A DNA stretch of 64,000 nt, taken from assembly GCF_040954645.1 (NCBI RefSeq), contig NC_092805.1, positions 71,719,186 through 71,783,185 of the forward strand, in the 5' to 3' direction. The translations under genes and the position numbers were made by a program. The notes beneath the pieces were generated by a model. It saw nothing but the letters and a program-made list of their open reading frames with translations, searched no databases and was not told the DNA's origin. Positions within the stretch are counted from its first letter, which is position 1; each line of letters opens with the position of its first letter. Of the stretch, positions 48,676 through 60,145 are shown in pieces. The DNA comes from Diabrotica undecimpunctata. Taxonomy: Eukaryota; Arthropoda; Insecta; Coleoptera; Chrysomelidae.

Positions 48676-49092
48676 AGCTCTTTCGTTCTTCAACTATGGA
48701 AAACGGATGAAACGAGTCTTTGCATAGGTTTAGTAAATTTATATCTATTTGTTTCTTTTGTTCTAAACTAATATTTTTATTATTGGAAGTATCCATCACC
48801 TTCGAAAATTCAGATCAATCGCAAATCGAAACTCATTGATTAATCAGAATACCTAGTTATTTTATTTTCAACGTCAACCGATAGCCCGACTGTCCACTGT
48901 CCCAAAAGAGTCGCATGTTATTTTTAGTTTTGTAGTAGTCTCTCAGATAAACTAATCGTTATCGTCGACGTAAAGTGTTCGTTGCTCCTCTGTTTAGGTC
49001 TACATAAAACGTAGTTTTTTTTAATCAACCATCAACTAGTTGGCTTACCAGTGAGAAACCGTAGATTCGTAAAGGACAAATAATGATTTAAA
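48676..49092. other. Noncoding DNA upstream of the hAT remnant
   Basis: No ORF of note. The left end of the hAT element would be expected here, but no inverted repeat was found. Confidence 0.4.
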
Positions 49093-49595
49093 ATGCAGGG
49101 ATTTTCTGATAAAAATAAAGGTAAAAAAACAAAAGAAAGAGTTACGAAGCTGGTTACTTCTATAAAAAAAGAAAAAGAAGATTGTACTATTGAAAATCAA
49201 ACAGCACAAGAAAAAGAAACTGATAGAGATGCCTTAAGTCCATGGTGTATTTTTGATGAATTAATTGGACATGACTCATCTAAACATACACCTGTATCGA
49301 GAGATATAAAAGAAGTCGACATGTATTTCTCTGGTGATATATTACCCACAAAAAATTTTGAACGGAGATTGGAACTGTCCATTACAGAGGTGGAAAAACT
49401 ATCGCCATGTATATCCTAACTTAACCACTATATTCATAAATTATTGTAGTATTGTAACAAAATCTGTTCCTTGTCAACACATGTTCAAAATCTGGTTTAA
49501 TTTTAAATAAAAGAAAAACACGGTTAACAAGAAAAGTGGAAAAACTTATGTTTTTAAATGTCAATGTAGACGATTCGCGATTTAATAATGTGTAA
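49093..49595 (+). pseudogene. hAT transposase, C-terminal dimerisation region
   Basis: 49093-49419 encodes WCIFDELIGHDSSKHTP and EVDMYFSGDILPTKN. After a frameshift near 49355, adjacent frames continue as CPLQWWKNYRHVYPNLTT, ATSVPCERMFSKSGLILNKR and VEKLMFLNVN. The W-W-x8-YP-x-L and SVPCER-x-FS-x-SG motifs are diagnostic of the hAT C-terminal dimerisation domain. The catalytic part and BED finger are absent upstream. Confidence 0.85.
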
Positions 49596-49792
49596 TGTAA
49601 ATGTAACTACTATTTACTATTTGTATTGTTTAATTTATTTTTCAAGTTATAATAAATATATCCTTCGTTAGTTTCTTTCACTTCAATACTTATACACATA
49701 AACGATAATAGCCAATATGTTTGTTTGTGTACTCGCTTATTTGAAACAATCAACAAGTTACTAGTTTACGAAAAACGGTTCCGATAAAAATG

Positions 49793-49809
49793 TCAACGAC
49801 CCACCTCTA
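49793..49809. repeat. Candidate right terminal inverted repeat of the hAT element
   Basis: Read on the minus strand this is TAGAGGTGGGTCGTTGA. It resembles hAT termini of the (C/T)AGAGGTGGG type. It lies about 200 bp past the transposase end. The left partner was not found. Confidence 0.45.
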
Positions 49810-50442
49810 GTTAATCAGGTATAAGATGGATCGGAGCCAGAGATATGTAAAATATCTCCGATCGGAACTAATCGTCTCACTAATGGGCAATTCGCATCTA
49901 TTAGAAATAAGGAGGGGAGACCAAGGGGAAATATGATTGTTATCTTTGTCTATTCGCTGAAAATATGATTTTATATCTGTGTTAGATATCCTGTTAAATT
50001 TTACCATACCGACCATAAACTTTTACCTATACTGTATATACAATAATCGTTATAAGTACATTCGGTATCTTCTTTGTCATCATGGATTTGTCCATATTTT
50101 TTACATTTAATTATTGTGCTTTTGCAGTATTTAGCTGTATGACCATACCGGAGACACTAAAACACTGCACGATCGGGTAAATGTAAAAGGTTCAACAATA
50201 AATCTTAGTAAATTAATCTTAACAAATTGTGGCAGGTTATTTCCTATAAATGTTAAAACGAACATTTGTCTTGGTATAAACTGTACCTCATTATCAGAAT
50301 CAATAATTTTACGTTTCATTCTTTTACCGTCAACAACTTTTTTGTCGATTTCAATATTTTCTAATATGTATTTTTCGTCCAAAAAGGTATCCACTTCTCT
50401 AATAATAGCTTTTTTATGAAAGAAGTTAGAAATATAAGAAAC
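49810..50442 (-). pseudogene. I-like non-LTR ORF1 (minus copy), distal part
   Basis: The minus strand encodes VDTFLDEKYILENIEIDKK and MKRKIIDSDNEVQFIPRQ. After a frameshift comes a zinc-knuckle-like CLRYGHTAKYCKS. This aligns with the plus-strand ORF1 at 56144-56480. The upstream part of the same gene is at 55402-55500, on the far side of LTR element D. Confidence 0.75.
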
Positions 50443-50630
50443 TGTTTAACTATGTATTACTAAACCGAACATAGCCGTTATACGTGTGGTGTCAACTGTC
50501 AAGGTTAATGTCATCTATCAAAATATCATCTGTTAAAATATAAGTTTGTATTTAGGTTCCAATAAACGATTATAAAGCTTATCCAATTATTAAAATATCC
50601 TAATATATGTGGATACATTAATTTTAAACA
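50443..50630 (+). repeat. 5' LTR of element D
   Basis: Termini TGTTTAAC and TTTTAAACA. An AATAAA lies inside (CCAATAAACG). The primer-binding site begins directly after it as TGGCACAGTC, a variant of the tRNA-Ser-type site of insect gypsy elements. The gag ATG overlaps the last LTR base. Confidence 0.92.
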
Positions 50631-51571
50631 TGGCACAGTCACACATGCATGGATCTGTAAAATTGCCTTCAGATTTCGACTTACAGGGGCAGAATGCCGC
50701 TACCACATGAAAGTTTTGGAAGATCTCATTTGAAGATTATCTAGTAGCCACAGGGAAAGATCAGTCTACCGATAATATAAAGCTGGCAATTGTCAGAAAT
50801 ATAATAGGAGCCGAGTCCGCTAGAATAATGTGCACAATTGCAATCTCTGATGGAACCGCTGAGCCCTACAAATACATGATGGAACAGCTAGAGGTATATG
50901 TTAATCCAAGAGCCAATAAAGTGTTTGAAAGGTACAAGTTTTTAAGCAGAAACCAAACAGAGGGCGAACCTTTTGAGTATTACCTCACTGAAGTAAAGCA
51001 CCTGGTGAAATCTTGTAATTTTAATGTAACTGACCCAGATGAAACAACTGAGGAAAAAGCTCTAAGAGACAGAATTGTCATGGGCATTCGTGATACAGTC
51101 ACAACAGAAGCTCTACTAAGAATAGACATAAATAAAGCCATAGAAATTTGCCGTGCAAGTAAAATCAGTAAGAAGCAGAACAAAATGTTTGCAGAAGAGA
51201 GCATCGCAGAAATTCATGCTATCAAGAGGTTTCCCAAGGATAAACATACATCGCATACAAGCAGAAAACAGCAAGACAAATTTAAATGTAGGCGCTGTCA
51301 AACAATGCACGGGCCAAGGAAGTATCCAGCATTTGGAAAATCATGCTCACGGTGTGGAATCTTGAACCACTTTGCAGTTGCTTGTAGAGTAAGAAATGTA
51401 GAAAATGTGGACAACCAAGAGAAATCTGACAGTGATAGTGATAGTTGTTCTAGTTTAGAGATAAATAATGTTAATGTTTCAGATCAGTTACGGGATCTTT
51501 GGGATGAGATTGTTGAAGTAGAGAATTCCAAATTTAAAGTAAAGCTAGACACAGACACTGCTAGACACTGA
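50630..51571 (+). pseudogene. gag: Element D gag
   Basis: ATG at 50630-50632 starts MAQSHMHGSVKLPSDFDLQG, with an in-frame TGA near 50707. From 50828 a clean frame of 247 codons follows. It contains a capsid-like helical region and a double Cys motif: CRRCQTMHGPRKYPAFGKSC, then CSRCGILNHFAVAC (C-x2-C-x4-H-x4-C). This C..C...GK-C..C..NHF..C arrangement is typical of Mag-type Gag. The frame ends at a shifted protease start (KVKLDTDT). Confidence 0.85.
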
Positions 51572-53449
51572 AATTTCAGTAATACCAAACAAAATTTTTA
51601 AAAGGATTGACAAGCAGTTTAAGGTATGTAAAAATAAATTTATTGTAAAGGGTTTTGAAGGCACTCAGGCAAAAACTGTTGGTACTGTAAGCCTTCATTG
51701 TAAGTATAAGAACAAAAATATATATGAAAACTTTGTAATTGTTGAAGGAGCTAACAAAATTTTGCTGAGTGGGCAGGCTTGTGTTGATCTTGGTCTTTTA
51801 AAACGAATAAACAGGGTAAATATTAAAAAATGTAACAACAATGTTGAGAAAGATCAATTCATAGCAGAGCATCATGAAATATTTTTTGGCTATGGAAGAT
51901 TTGAAGGGACTACAAAAAATTTCGAAGCAGTCAGTTATCCACCTACAAAGGTTCCATTCGCCATAAAAGATGCTCTAAAAAACGAGCTTGACAGGCTAGT
52001 GCAGAGGAAAGCCATAGTAAAAGTGAATGAAATAGACCCTCGTGACAGCATAAACCGTATAGTAATTGTTGAAAAAAGTAATGGTACATTGAGATTATCT
52101 TTAGATCCACAAAACCTTAATGATCAAATTGTACGAAAACCACAACCAGTCAAGACCATTAAAGAAGTGTGCTCCATTATAATCGGAAAAAAAAATTCAC
52201 TGTATTTGATTTGGCTGAAGGGTACCACCACTTAGAATTAGATGAGAACTCCTCTTGGAAATGTAGTTTTGCTACACCTTTTGGTATCTACAGATATGTG
52301 GTTCTGGCGGCGCCAAATTCAATAAAGAAAAATTCCAATACTGCCAGAGGCAAGTAAAATTTATGGGACAAGTATTCTCAGAGAAAGATATGGAAATAGA
52401 CCCAGATAGAGTTGAATCTCTTTGTAAATTGGAAAGACCAAAAGACAAAACTGAACTTCAAAGAATAATTGGAAGCTTTAATTATATTAGAAAATATATC
52501 CCGAACATGGTAGAGCATATTAAACCTTTATGTGAACTTTTAAAATCTGACGTAGAATTTAAATGGCTGCCATTACAACAAAGGTGTTTTGAAAACTTAA
52601 CAGAAATAATTACTAAATCTCCTGCATTAACGCCATTTGACCCAAAGAGGAAGATTATACTACAATGTGATACCTCCAAGAATGGATTAGGTTGCTGTAT
52701 GTTCCAAGAACATGAGAATAAAATTTTAAAACTGGTACTTAGCTTGTGCTTCTCGAAATATGAATGATCACGAAATGAACTACAGCCAAACAGAGAAAGA
52801 ACTTTTATCAATTCATTATAGCACCCAAAAGTTCCATGATTTCATTTATAAATCTATTGTTGATGTACAGACAGACCATAAACCAATTATATCTATTATG
52901 GCAAAACCTATATGTAAAATTGGATCTGTGAGATTACAACGATTAAGGTTGAAACTTCTGAAGTATTCCTTAAATACATTATATGTTTTAGGTAAAAATA
53001 TCCATTTCGCAGACATGTTGTCACGTGCTAGTTTAAAAGTGCAGGAAAATGACCCTGAAATGATTGAAATGGTACATTCTGTGAGCAAACATCTACCAAT
53101 GAGTATTGAGAAACGATCTGAATTAAGAGAATTCACGAGTAAGGATGAAATACTTTCAAAATTTTTTGACTACTACTTCAATGGATGGCCAAAAGAGAAT
53201 ATGCTACCAGCAAATTGCAAACCATACTATAAGCTAAAAGATAACATCTTTGTTGAAGCTGGTATAGTCTTCCTTGAGGACAAAATTATAGTTCCTACAG
53301 CTCTGAGAAAGAATTACATGACAATAATGCATAAGGGACACCTAGGTATAAGCAAAACCATAAATAAGGCAAGAAAAATATTTTATTGGCCCCACCTTAA
53401 TGACAACATCACAACATTCATAAAAGAATGTAGGACATGTGAAAAGTAA
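51530..53449 (+). pseudogene. pol: Element D protease, RT, RNase H and integrase N-terminus, with RT core deleted
   Basis: Protease homology begins at LDTDTG near 51545 after a frameshift. RT starts in 51762-52235 (VPFAIKDALKNELDRL; LRLSLDPQNLN) and shifts frame at an A-run near 52190 into FDLAEGYHHLELDENS. The YXDD-containing palm is missing: YRYVVLA is followed directly by sequence that belongs about 85 residues further on. 52363-52767 has EVDPDRVE-type thumb and RNase H (LQCDTSKNGLG). 52760-53449 completes RNase H and the integrase zinc site (HKGHLG...CRTC). The deleted catalytic core makes it inactive. Confidence 0.88.
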
Positions 53450-53687
53450 AAAATTAATTAAAATCCTTTGTAAAAGGTATATATTTAAAAACCCAAACGG
53501 GCTATGTTAGACAAAACGTTTTCGAAATCCATCATTCCATCATCAGTGTCTAGGAGTACATGAATGTAGCTCATGTACTCCTAGACACTGATGATGGAAT
53601 GATGGATTCCGAAAACGTTTTGTCTAACATAGCCCGTTTGGGTTTTTAAATATATACCTTTTACAAAGGATTTTAATTAATTTTTTA
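53447..53687. mobile_element. Near-perfect hairpin MITE in element D integrase
   Basis: The 241-bp palindrome has 117-bp arms (53447-53563 and 53571-53687) around a 7-nt loop, with essentially one mismatch. The ends read TAAAAAATTAATT. It splits the integrase between its zinc-binding site and catalytic core. TA on both sides suits a TA-targeting element. There is no coding capacity. Confidence 0.88.
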
Positions 53688-53689
53688 AT

Positions 53690-54248
53690 ATATGGTATAC
53701 AGCCAACTACAGGAACGTAGATTCCTTGTGGATGTGAAAAGTACTTACCCAAGAATTTCAAGGAACCCATTCCTTGGGTCCATCCATTACCTCATTCTGT
53801 TCCTAAGTTAGGATTTAATAAAGTTGCCTCTGATATAGTGGAGTTCGGCGCTAAATATTATCTTGTAACCATAGACTATCTTTCCCATTGGATAGATCTT
53901 GCCATTTTAAAAGATAAGACTTCAAATTCTGTAATCAGTGCATTTCAAGATCTGTTCAGTAAATTTGGATACCCACAGTTTTTAATTGCTGACAACTTAC
54001 CCTTTGTGTTACAGAAATGTTTGAATTGTTACCGTGAAAAAGATATAACTATTGCAAAATGTACTCCAGAGTGGCACCAAAGTAATGGTCTTGCAGAAAA
54101 CGCTGTCAGCATCTCAAAACAAATATTAAGGAAAAGTGTAGAAACAAACACTGATTTTCGTGAATCTGTAATGGAATATAACAATACAGGAATTATTGCA
54201 CTGCATGCCTCTCCAGCCCTGATTCTTCAAAGCAGGACTTTATGGACT
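53690..54248 (+). pseudogene. Element D integrase core
   Basis: After the hairpin the frame resumes. IADNLPFV (second Asp, but N-L in place of N-G) and TPEWHQSNGLAENAVS (Glu) are the later catalytic motifs; the first Asp is in VASDIVEFG. It runs on to YNNTGIIALHASPA and is cut at 54249 by an RTE fragment. Confidence 0.82.
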
Positions 54249-54580
54249 CAACTACCCATATCAATCAACAACATGCAGCCTCAAGAGTCCACTGCTGAAC
54301 ATAGGCCTCTTCCTCATGTTTCCAACCCCGTCTATCTTGCGCCGCTCTTATCCAGTTTTTATTGAGTCTTCTTAAATCGCCAGTCCATCTTGTAGGTGGT
54401 AGACCGACGCTTCTCTTGTCTTCCCTTGGCCTCCATTCCAATAACCTCTTTGTCCATCGCCCATCTGTTATTCTGGCTATGTGTCCCGCCCATCTCCATT
54501 TTAGTCTGGCTATCTTCTCGATGATGTCAGTCACTCCGGTTACTCCGGAAACCGGAGTGACGGAGTGACAACTACCCATA
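54249..54580 (-). mobile_element. Short RTE 3' fragment in element D
   Basis: The insert is 54261-54568 (308 bp), with duplication CAACTACCCATA at 54249-54260 and 54569-54580. On the minus strand it encodes LKWRWAGHIARITDGRWTKR and RWTGDLRRLNKNWIRAAQDR, the C-terminus of an RTE ORF, and ends in a TTGATTGA tail. Its family differs from the other RTE copies here. CCGGAGTGACGGAGTGA-type short repeats mark its 5' end. Confidence 0.9.
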
Positions 54581-55013
54581 ACTAGTAAACAATTAGAACC
54601 TCAGATACAGAAAATAACATATGGATTGCTGTGCAAACAACAAGGGAAGGTGAAAATACATTATGATAAAACTGCACTCAGCAGTAACTGAGTTTAAAAA
54701 GGGTGATAAGGTAGTAGTGAAAAGTAGAAGGGATGAAATATGACACAAAGCAGTGGTTATTGAAAAAGCTAAGGGGCCAAGATCATACTGGGTCAGAAAA
54801 GAGTATAACAATAGAATAGTTAGGCGCAATACAAACCAAATGAAACACTCTATAACAAAATCCCAAGCTAGTGAGCTGCTACTAGAACCTGAGTTTTACC
54901 CTGACTTAGCTCAAGCCAATAATCTATATGCCCAAAAGCAAAACACTGTGGTAAGACATAAACAAAATAATGTACATAAACAGAACAATGTAAACACACC
55001 CAAATGGGAGTGA
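54581..55013 (+). pseudogene. Element D pol C-terminus
   Basis: The frame resumes with YDKTALSAVTEFKKGDKVVV and later GPRSYWVRKEYNNRIVRRN, an integrase C-terminal domain like those of Mag/gypsy elements. One TGA interrupts it near 54741. It stops at 55013. A polypurine tract (GAGGGGAAGG) lies just before the 3' LTR at 55199-55208. Confidence 0.8.
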
Positions 55014-55208
55014 CATAACAAAAAATAGACAGAATCATGACCACCATCACGAACCTCACAGTACTGCCAACTTAGAAATTGTTAAGCCCCCAAAAACATC
55101 TATAAATACTTCAAACAATCATAGCCCCAAAAGGACCAACAGCTCAAAATCAGGTCGTCTAATCAAACCTCCCCCCACCCCCCATAGAATGGACCTTTGA
55201 GGGGAAGG

Positions 55209-55396
55209 TGTTTAACTATGTATTACTAAACCGAACATAGCCGTTAGACGTGTGGTGTCAACTGTCAAGGTTAATGTAATCTATCAAAATATCGTCTGTC
55301 AAAATATAAGTTTGTATTTAGGTTCCAATAAACGATTATAAAGCTTATCCAATTATTAAAATATCCTAATATATGTGCATACATTAATTTTAAACA
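55209..55396 (+). repeat. 3' LTR of element D
   Basis: 188 bp, differing from the 5' LTR at only a handful of positions. Confidence 0.93.
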
Positions 55397-55401
55397 GAAA
55401 C

Positions 55402-55510
55402 TAAATTATTATCTTTAATCAATTGATGTCCTATAATGGAATTTGCAATACCTTTTATATGTTTTAAAGATAATTTTTACTTTGTTTCTACCAACTAACT
55501 TAATTACTTA
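55402..55510 (-). pseudogene. I-like non-LTR ORF1 (minus copy), proximal part
   Basis: The minus strand encodes VGRNKVKIIFKTYK and, after a one-base shift, IANSIIGHQLIKDN. This aligns with VGVNRVKVIFNTLEIANSLV of the plus copy near 56008. Joined in register with 49810-50442 by removing element D, it is one gene. It is truncated at about 55510. Confidence 0.7.
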
Positions 55511-55769
55511 ATATCGATAGTGTCTTTTTTGAAGATTGAATTTTTAAATAAATAATGAATAACTTTCACGGCTGATAAAATCCACTATTTAAATCACAAG
55601 GTTGTTCGAATTCGTTAGTCAAGGTGGGTGGACGTATTCAAGTTTTGTGAATTAGCTGGTAATTGATTCTTGTAAAACATAAGTGTAATTAGTTGTTAGT
55701 TTTGGTAGGTATTGATATTTACGGAAAGCATATTAGAGTTTTTTAAGGCGTAAGTAATCTCAGAAAAAA

Positions 55770-55790
55770 CGGGCGGCGATAAGCCGCCCG
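55770..55790 (+). other. GC-rich hairpin at the start of I-like ORF1
   Basis: CGGGCGGC-GATAA-GCCGCCCG: an 8-bp perfect stem with a 5-nt loop in otherwise very AT-rich DNA. Confidence 0.8.
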
Positions 55791-56543
55791 ATGAAAAAAA
55801 CACGTTTAATAAAAGTGATAGTGATAATAGCAGGAATGTTCAACAAATAGATATGAATAACAGTTACAGACCAGGAGATAATGGTCCATTTTATGTGTTT
55901 GTTGAACACAAAAATAACAATTTAGGGAGACTTTTTCCAATTAAAATAGGGCACTTTCTCCTTAAAGATGAAACTTAAAAAAAAGATGTAATATATATTA
56001 AACCGGTAGGAGTTAATAGGGTAAAGGTTATTTTTAATACCTTAGAAATAGCCAATAGCTTAGTTAACCACGAAGTTATATTAAAAAACGAGTTAATAGC
56101 ATGTATACCTAAATTCTACACTCACAAAAAAGGAGTTGTCAGGATGGTAGATACTTTCTTTTCTGAAGAATATTTATTAACGGCTATCAAATCAAACAAA
56201 CAGGTATCAAGTGTCAATCGTATGAAAAGGAAAATTATAGACTCTGATGGAAACGTAGTTTTGGTAAATAGACAAATGATAATAGTAGAATTTTTAGGAA
56301 ATGAAATGTACAGTTGTACGTTGTACAGTGTTTCAAATGTCTGAGATATGGCCACTCAGCTAGACAATGTAAATCAAAAAATGAGAGATGCCAAAAGTGT
56401 GCAGATACAAGTCATACAAAAGAAGATTGTAAAGAAAATAATTTGTGTATTTATTGTAATAATAACGACCACTTCTCAATTGCACCAATTTGTCCTGTAT
56501 ATGCAAAGCAAAAGGGGATAAAACAAGTTATGTCAGTTGAAAA

Positions 56544-56544
<1 letters not shown>

Positions 56545-56613
<69 letters not shown>
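56545..56613. repeat. (TA)n microsatellite in I-like ORF1
   Basis: About 69 bp of TA dinucleotide inside the coding region, after the third zinc knuckle. Confidence 0.95.
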
Positions 56614-56616
<3 letters not shown>

Positions 56617-57315
56617 ATCCATCATATGCGAAAGTGGCTACGAATAACCGATTCTCTTCTCTATTTTAAACAACGATAACAATTTTCCAACTTTACCGAA
56701 TACTTCTGGCGACAGTCCATTATCTAATACTACTTTTAAAAAACCAAAACCAGCTTCTAAAGTGAATACTATTAAAACTATTAAACGAACACACCCAACC
56801 TCTCCTACACCAGATACGATGCCTGTAAAAAAATCTTTTAAACCTAACACCTACAGAGAAGAATTTATGGACTATAAAGAGAAAACTATAATGCGCAATG
56901 TAGCTGATCTGATACAACTGTATTAAAACTCACTTGATTTATTTGTGTATACAAATATGTCTCCGCTGCACATTGTAGACGTTCAGGTACACCTTTATGC
57001 AGCTCTTCAACAAGAAACTGTATTTTTATTATCGTTGCGCGTTCAAACTTTTGGCGCATTCCACTACCGTTGTCGGCTTGTGTTGCACGTGGTGATTCTT
57101 TAGTGAAGAATTTTATAATTTGTAATTATTTTCGTTGATTTTTTTCTAAATTTTTGGACGATTCAAGTGCTATAAGGTTTGTATTTAAAAATCAAAGTCA
57201 TACATTATTCAAATAATATACTTTTTTCATTGTACATCCCTTTAAAATAGACGTATCAGATCTGATACATTATGCTTGAATGTAAATTTTATTTGCAGCG
57301 CCAATTTCATTCAAA

Positions 57316-58140
57316 ATGATGCGGAAGTTCGATATAAAGAAGATTCTCAGTGAGAAAGAATTGGAAGAAATTGCTGAACACTTTTTCGATAGTGAAGACG
57401 ACTTAGATGATCCAGATTTTAATGAAGATGACTTAGGTGAGTTGAATGATAATGACTTACTTTCTCTACCAATTGAAATGGAAGATTTTACAAGATGTCG
57501 TTAATGATGATATGCGAGTAGAGGAAGAAGAATATGTCGAAAATGATGAAATTCCAGAACTAGTTCCAGAAGTTCCTAAATTTGATAAGGCAGTGTATAA
57601 AAATATTTTATGGCGTAAGAAAAATCTAATTCCAAACGAGGATGCCTTTAAATTCAGAGGTAATACGGAGTTACCAAATACCATAAGTGATCTTGAAACA
57701 CCATTCTCATTCTTCCAGTATTTTGTTGGACCAGGTCCCTTGTCAAGAATTGTTGATGAAACCAACTATTATGCTTTGGAGAAGGATCCAAATCGACCAG
57801 CTAATGTAACTGCACATGATATCAAACAATTTATAGGAATATGCATTTATGTGTCTATAGTACATATGCCCGACGTGAGAAATTATTGGTCACCTACACT
57901 TGGGTTTGATAAAATAAGTAGTGTTATGAGTTACAATAAGTCTGTGAAGATTCGAAGTTACCTGCATTTAATAAAAACTCAGAAATGAAACCAAGAGATC
58001 ACCCTGAGCATGATAGATTACATAAGTTACGACCCATTATCGATGAGCTGAATGAAAAATTCCAATCTGTTCCATTACAAGAATACCTTTGTGTTGACGA
58101 GCAGTTATGTGCAACTAAAGGTAGACATTATAAACTCTAA
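57316..58140 (+). pseudogene. piggyBac-type transposase, N-terminal half
   Basis: 57316-57504 encodes an acidic N-terminus. After a frameshift, 57446-57988 gives FQYFVGPGPLSRIVDETNYY and FIGICIYVSIVHMPDVRNYW, the start of the piggyBac DDE domain. A further shift near 57980 leads to LRPIIDELNEKFQ and YLCVDEQLCATKGR, which contains the first catalytic Asp. The rest of the catalytic domain is absent, though a short SNIRDFVESAFVPSDPND-like tail may follow near 58210. TTAA occurs at 56923-56926 and 58318-58321, but matching inverted repeats are not evident. Confidence 0.85.
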
Positions 58141-58323
58141 TGTTAATTACCTCCTTCATAAATAAATTTTAAAAATGATTTCAATTAGCACCAAATACTC
58201 TCATGGAATCTAATATCAGGGACTTTGTAGAAAGTGCCTTTGTTCCAAGTGATCCAAATGATGCTATGGAAACATAGTGAATCAGATTCAAGTGAAAAAC
58301 TATTTTTCTGATTAAACTTAAAA

Positions 58324-60145
58324 ATGGCTAATAAACAAACAATTAAAGACCAATTAGTAATTTTGAAGTGGAATAGTAGATCAATAACTTCTAATAAAAA
58401 TAATTTGTTAAATTACCTTAATAAAAACCATGTTGATATTATCATACTTTCCGAAACTTGGCTTAAGTCCAATAGTAATTTTAATATAAAGGGATATAAT
58501 TTCATTAAAAGATGTCGTGATGACGGATAGGGCGAAGTTGGTATATTTATCGTACAAACAATTAACTATTAAGAAAGTGTAATAATACAAAATTTTTCAA
58601 GGGGCATTGAAGTATGTGCAGTATTTATTCCAGATATAAACATTTCTTTCGTTTCAGTATACAAACCTTCAGACATAGCAGCTACAAAAAAAGATTGGTT
58701 AAATTTATTGGGACAATTTGATATCTCTCGTACAATTTTTTGCGGCGATTTTAATGTACACCATTACAGGTGGGGCCCTATTCCGGAAGATCGCGGGGGA
58801 CAGGATTTAACAGAAGCTTTAGATTTTTTGGAACAAATTACTTTAAATGATAGATCGCCCACTAGAGTTAATCCCAATGGTAATCACTCTGCAGTTGTTT
58901 TAACTCTTATCTCCCCTTTCTTGGCAGATTTGGTAAATTGGTCCGTATATCAAGACACTTTAGGTTCTTATCACTACCCTATTCAGATTCAGCTTCAAAT
59001 TGCTCACATATCTTACGAAATCAATCCGGCAACCAAGTGGAATGACGGTCGTGCCGATTGGTCAGCCTTTCAAGCATTTATTGAAAATGAAATCAGTACA
59101 AATTTATCTCTAAATGATTCAGATAACTGTAGAATAACAAAAAAATTATTTTAAGTTATATCTTCAGCAGCATCTGCATCCATGCCCGTTAAAAAACCTT
59201 TTATTCCTTCTGTCCCAAGGCCCTATTGGTGGGACGACGAATGTTCTGAAATAGCTGAAAGTCGCTCCCACGCACTTAAATTGTTCAGAAGACAAGGAAA
59301 TATTACAAATTATCCGAATTACCAAAATATTGCAGCAAAACTCATTTTCAAGTTAAAACAAAAAAATAGTTGGATAATCTTTCGTAATCAACTCAATAGA
59401 TCTACACCCCATTCAAATATTTGGAATTGTGTAAAAGCTATAAGAAACAAATATCATAAACAAAAGAAACCTCAATTGCACGAAGATTTAATTGGGGATG
59501 TTCTGAATCAGCTGGCCCCGCATTCGGTCTCTAATGTCGATGTAGACAATCAAAAAAATTTTCATTTTTATTCTACTTCAGATACTATGTCTAAAACTTT
59601 TACCTACTCAAAGTTAATTTTGGCGTTTCACATATAAAATTTTACACAATCTTCCAGTTTCAGCTAAACAAATAATTTTAAAAATTTTTAACAACTGGTG
59701 GGTAAATCAAGATTATGCTGAGGATTTAAAAAATATTGTTATATGTTTAATAAAAAAACCATCTAAAGATCCAAAATTACCCTCATCATATCGACCTATA
59801 TCGTTAATGTCTTGTCTGATCAAGACTTTTGAACGCATGATTAAGTTTCGCCTACAACATTTTGTTGAAAGCAATTCTCTCCTACTCACTACACAGTATG
59901 GATTTCGGACAGGCCGTAGTACTATAGATGCATTGACACATATGGTTACAGATGCACAAATATGCTTATCTGATAATAAATACATATTATGCCTATTTGT
60001 GGACCTAAAAGGTGAATATGATGTGGTTGATTTGAGTATTTTAAAAACAAAATTGTGTAGAATGGGTATCAGCAAACAGGTATCAAATAACTTAATAAAT
60101 TTGTTTCTGTTTTGTATAAAACTTAAGAGGTCGCTGGTTAAATGA
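58324..60145 (+). pseudogene. I-like ORF2: endonuclease and partial reverse transcriptase
   Basis: The APE endonuclease starts ILKWNSRSITSNKNNLLNYL and IIILSETWLK, then IFCGDFNVHHYRWG. In-frame stops lie near 58528, 58570 and 59152. RT begins after a shift near 59630 with SSYRPISLMSCLIKTFERM, TTQYGFRTGRSTIDAL and LCLFVDLKGEYDVVD, where the usual FDK-type Asp/Lys context is altered. The ORF stops at 60145 before the FADD motif, so the catalytic palm, thumb and any RNase H are deleted. Confidence 0.85.

Larger units (their letters stand above)
50443..55396 (+). mobile_element. Element D: Mag-like Ty3/gypsy retrotransposon with 188-bp LTRs
   Basis: LTRs 50443-50630 and 55209-55396 are 188 bp each, nearly identical, and begin TGTTTAA and end TTAAACA. 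The target duplication is GAAAC (50438-50442 and 55397-55401). Gag, protease and pol lie on the plus strand between them. Short LTRs, a double Cys motif in Gag and no env resemble the Mag group. The element contains a hairpin MITE and an RTE scrap. Confidence 0.93.
55760..56935 (+). pseudogene. I-like ORF1 (Gag-like) with CCHC zinc knuckles
   Basis: The frame first reads NGPFYVFVEHKNNNLGRLFP, a nucleic-acid-binding-type start for this family, then continues through stops and shifts. Zinc knuckles follow at 56314-56500: CFKCLRYGHSARQC, CQKCADTSHTKEDC and CIYCNNNDHFSIAPIC. A (TA)n block interrupts it at 56545-56613. The C-terminus ends near 56935. No good ATG begins the frame. ORF1 proteins coat the element RNA. 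Confidence 0.75.

Noticed and set aside
56923..58321. Exact piggyBac boundaries at TTAA 56923 and 58318
   Set aside because: No matching terminal inverted repeats could be seen, so only the coding remnant is reported with confidence.
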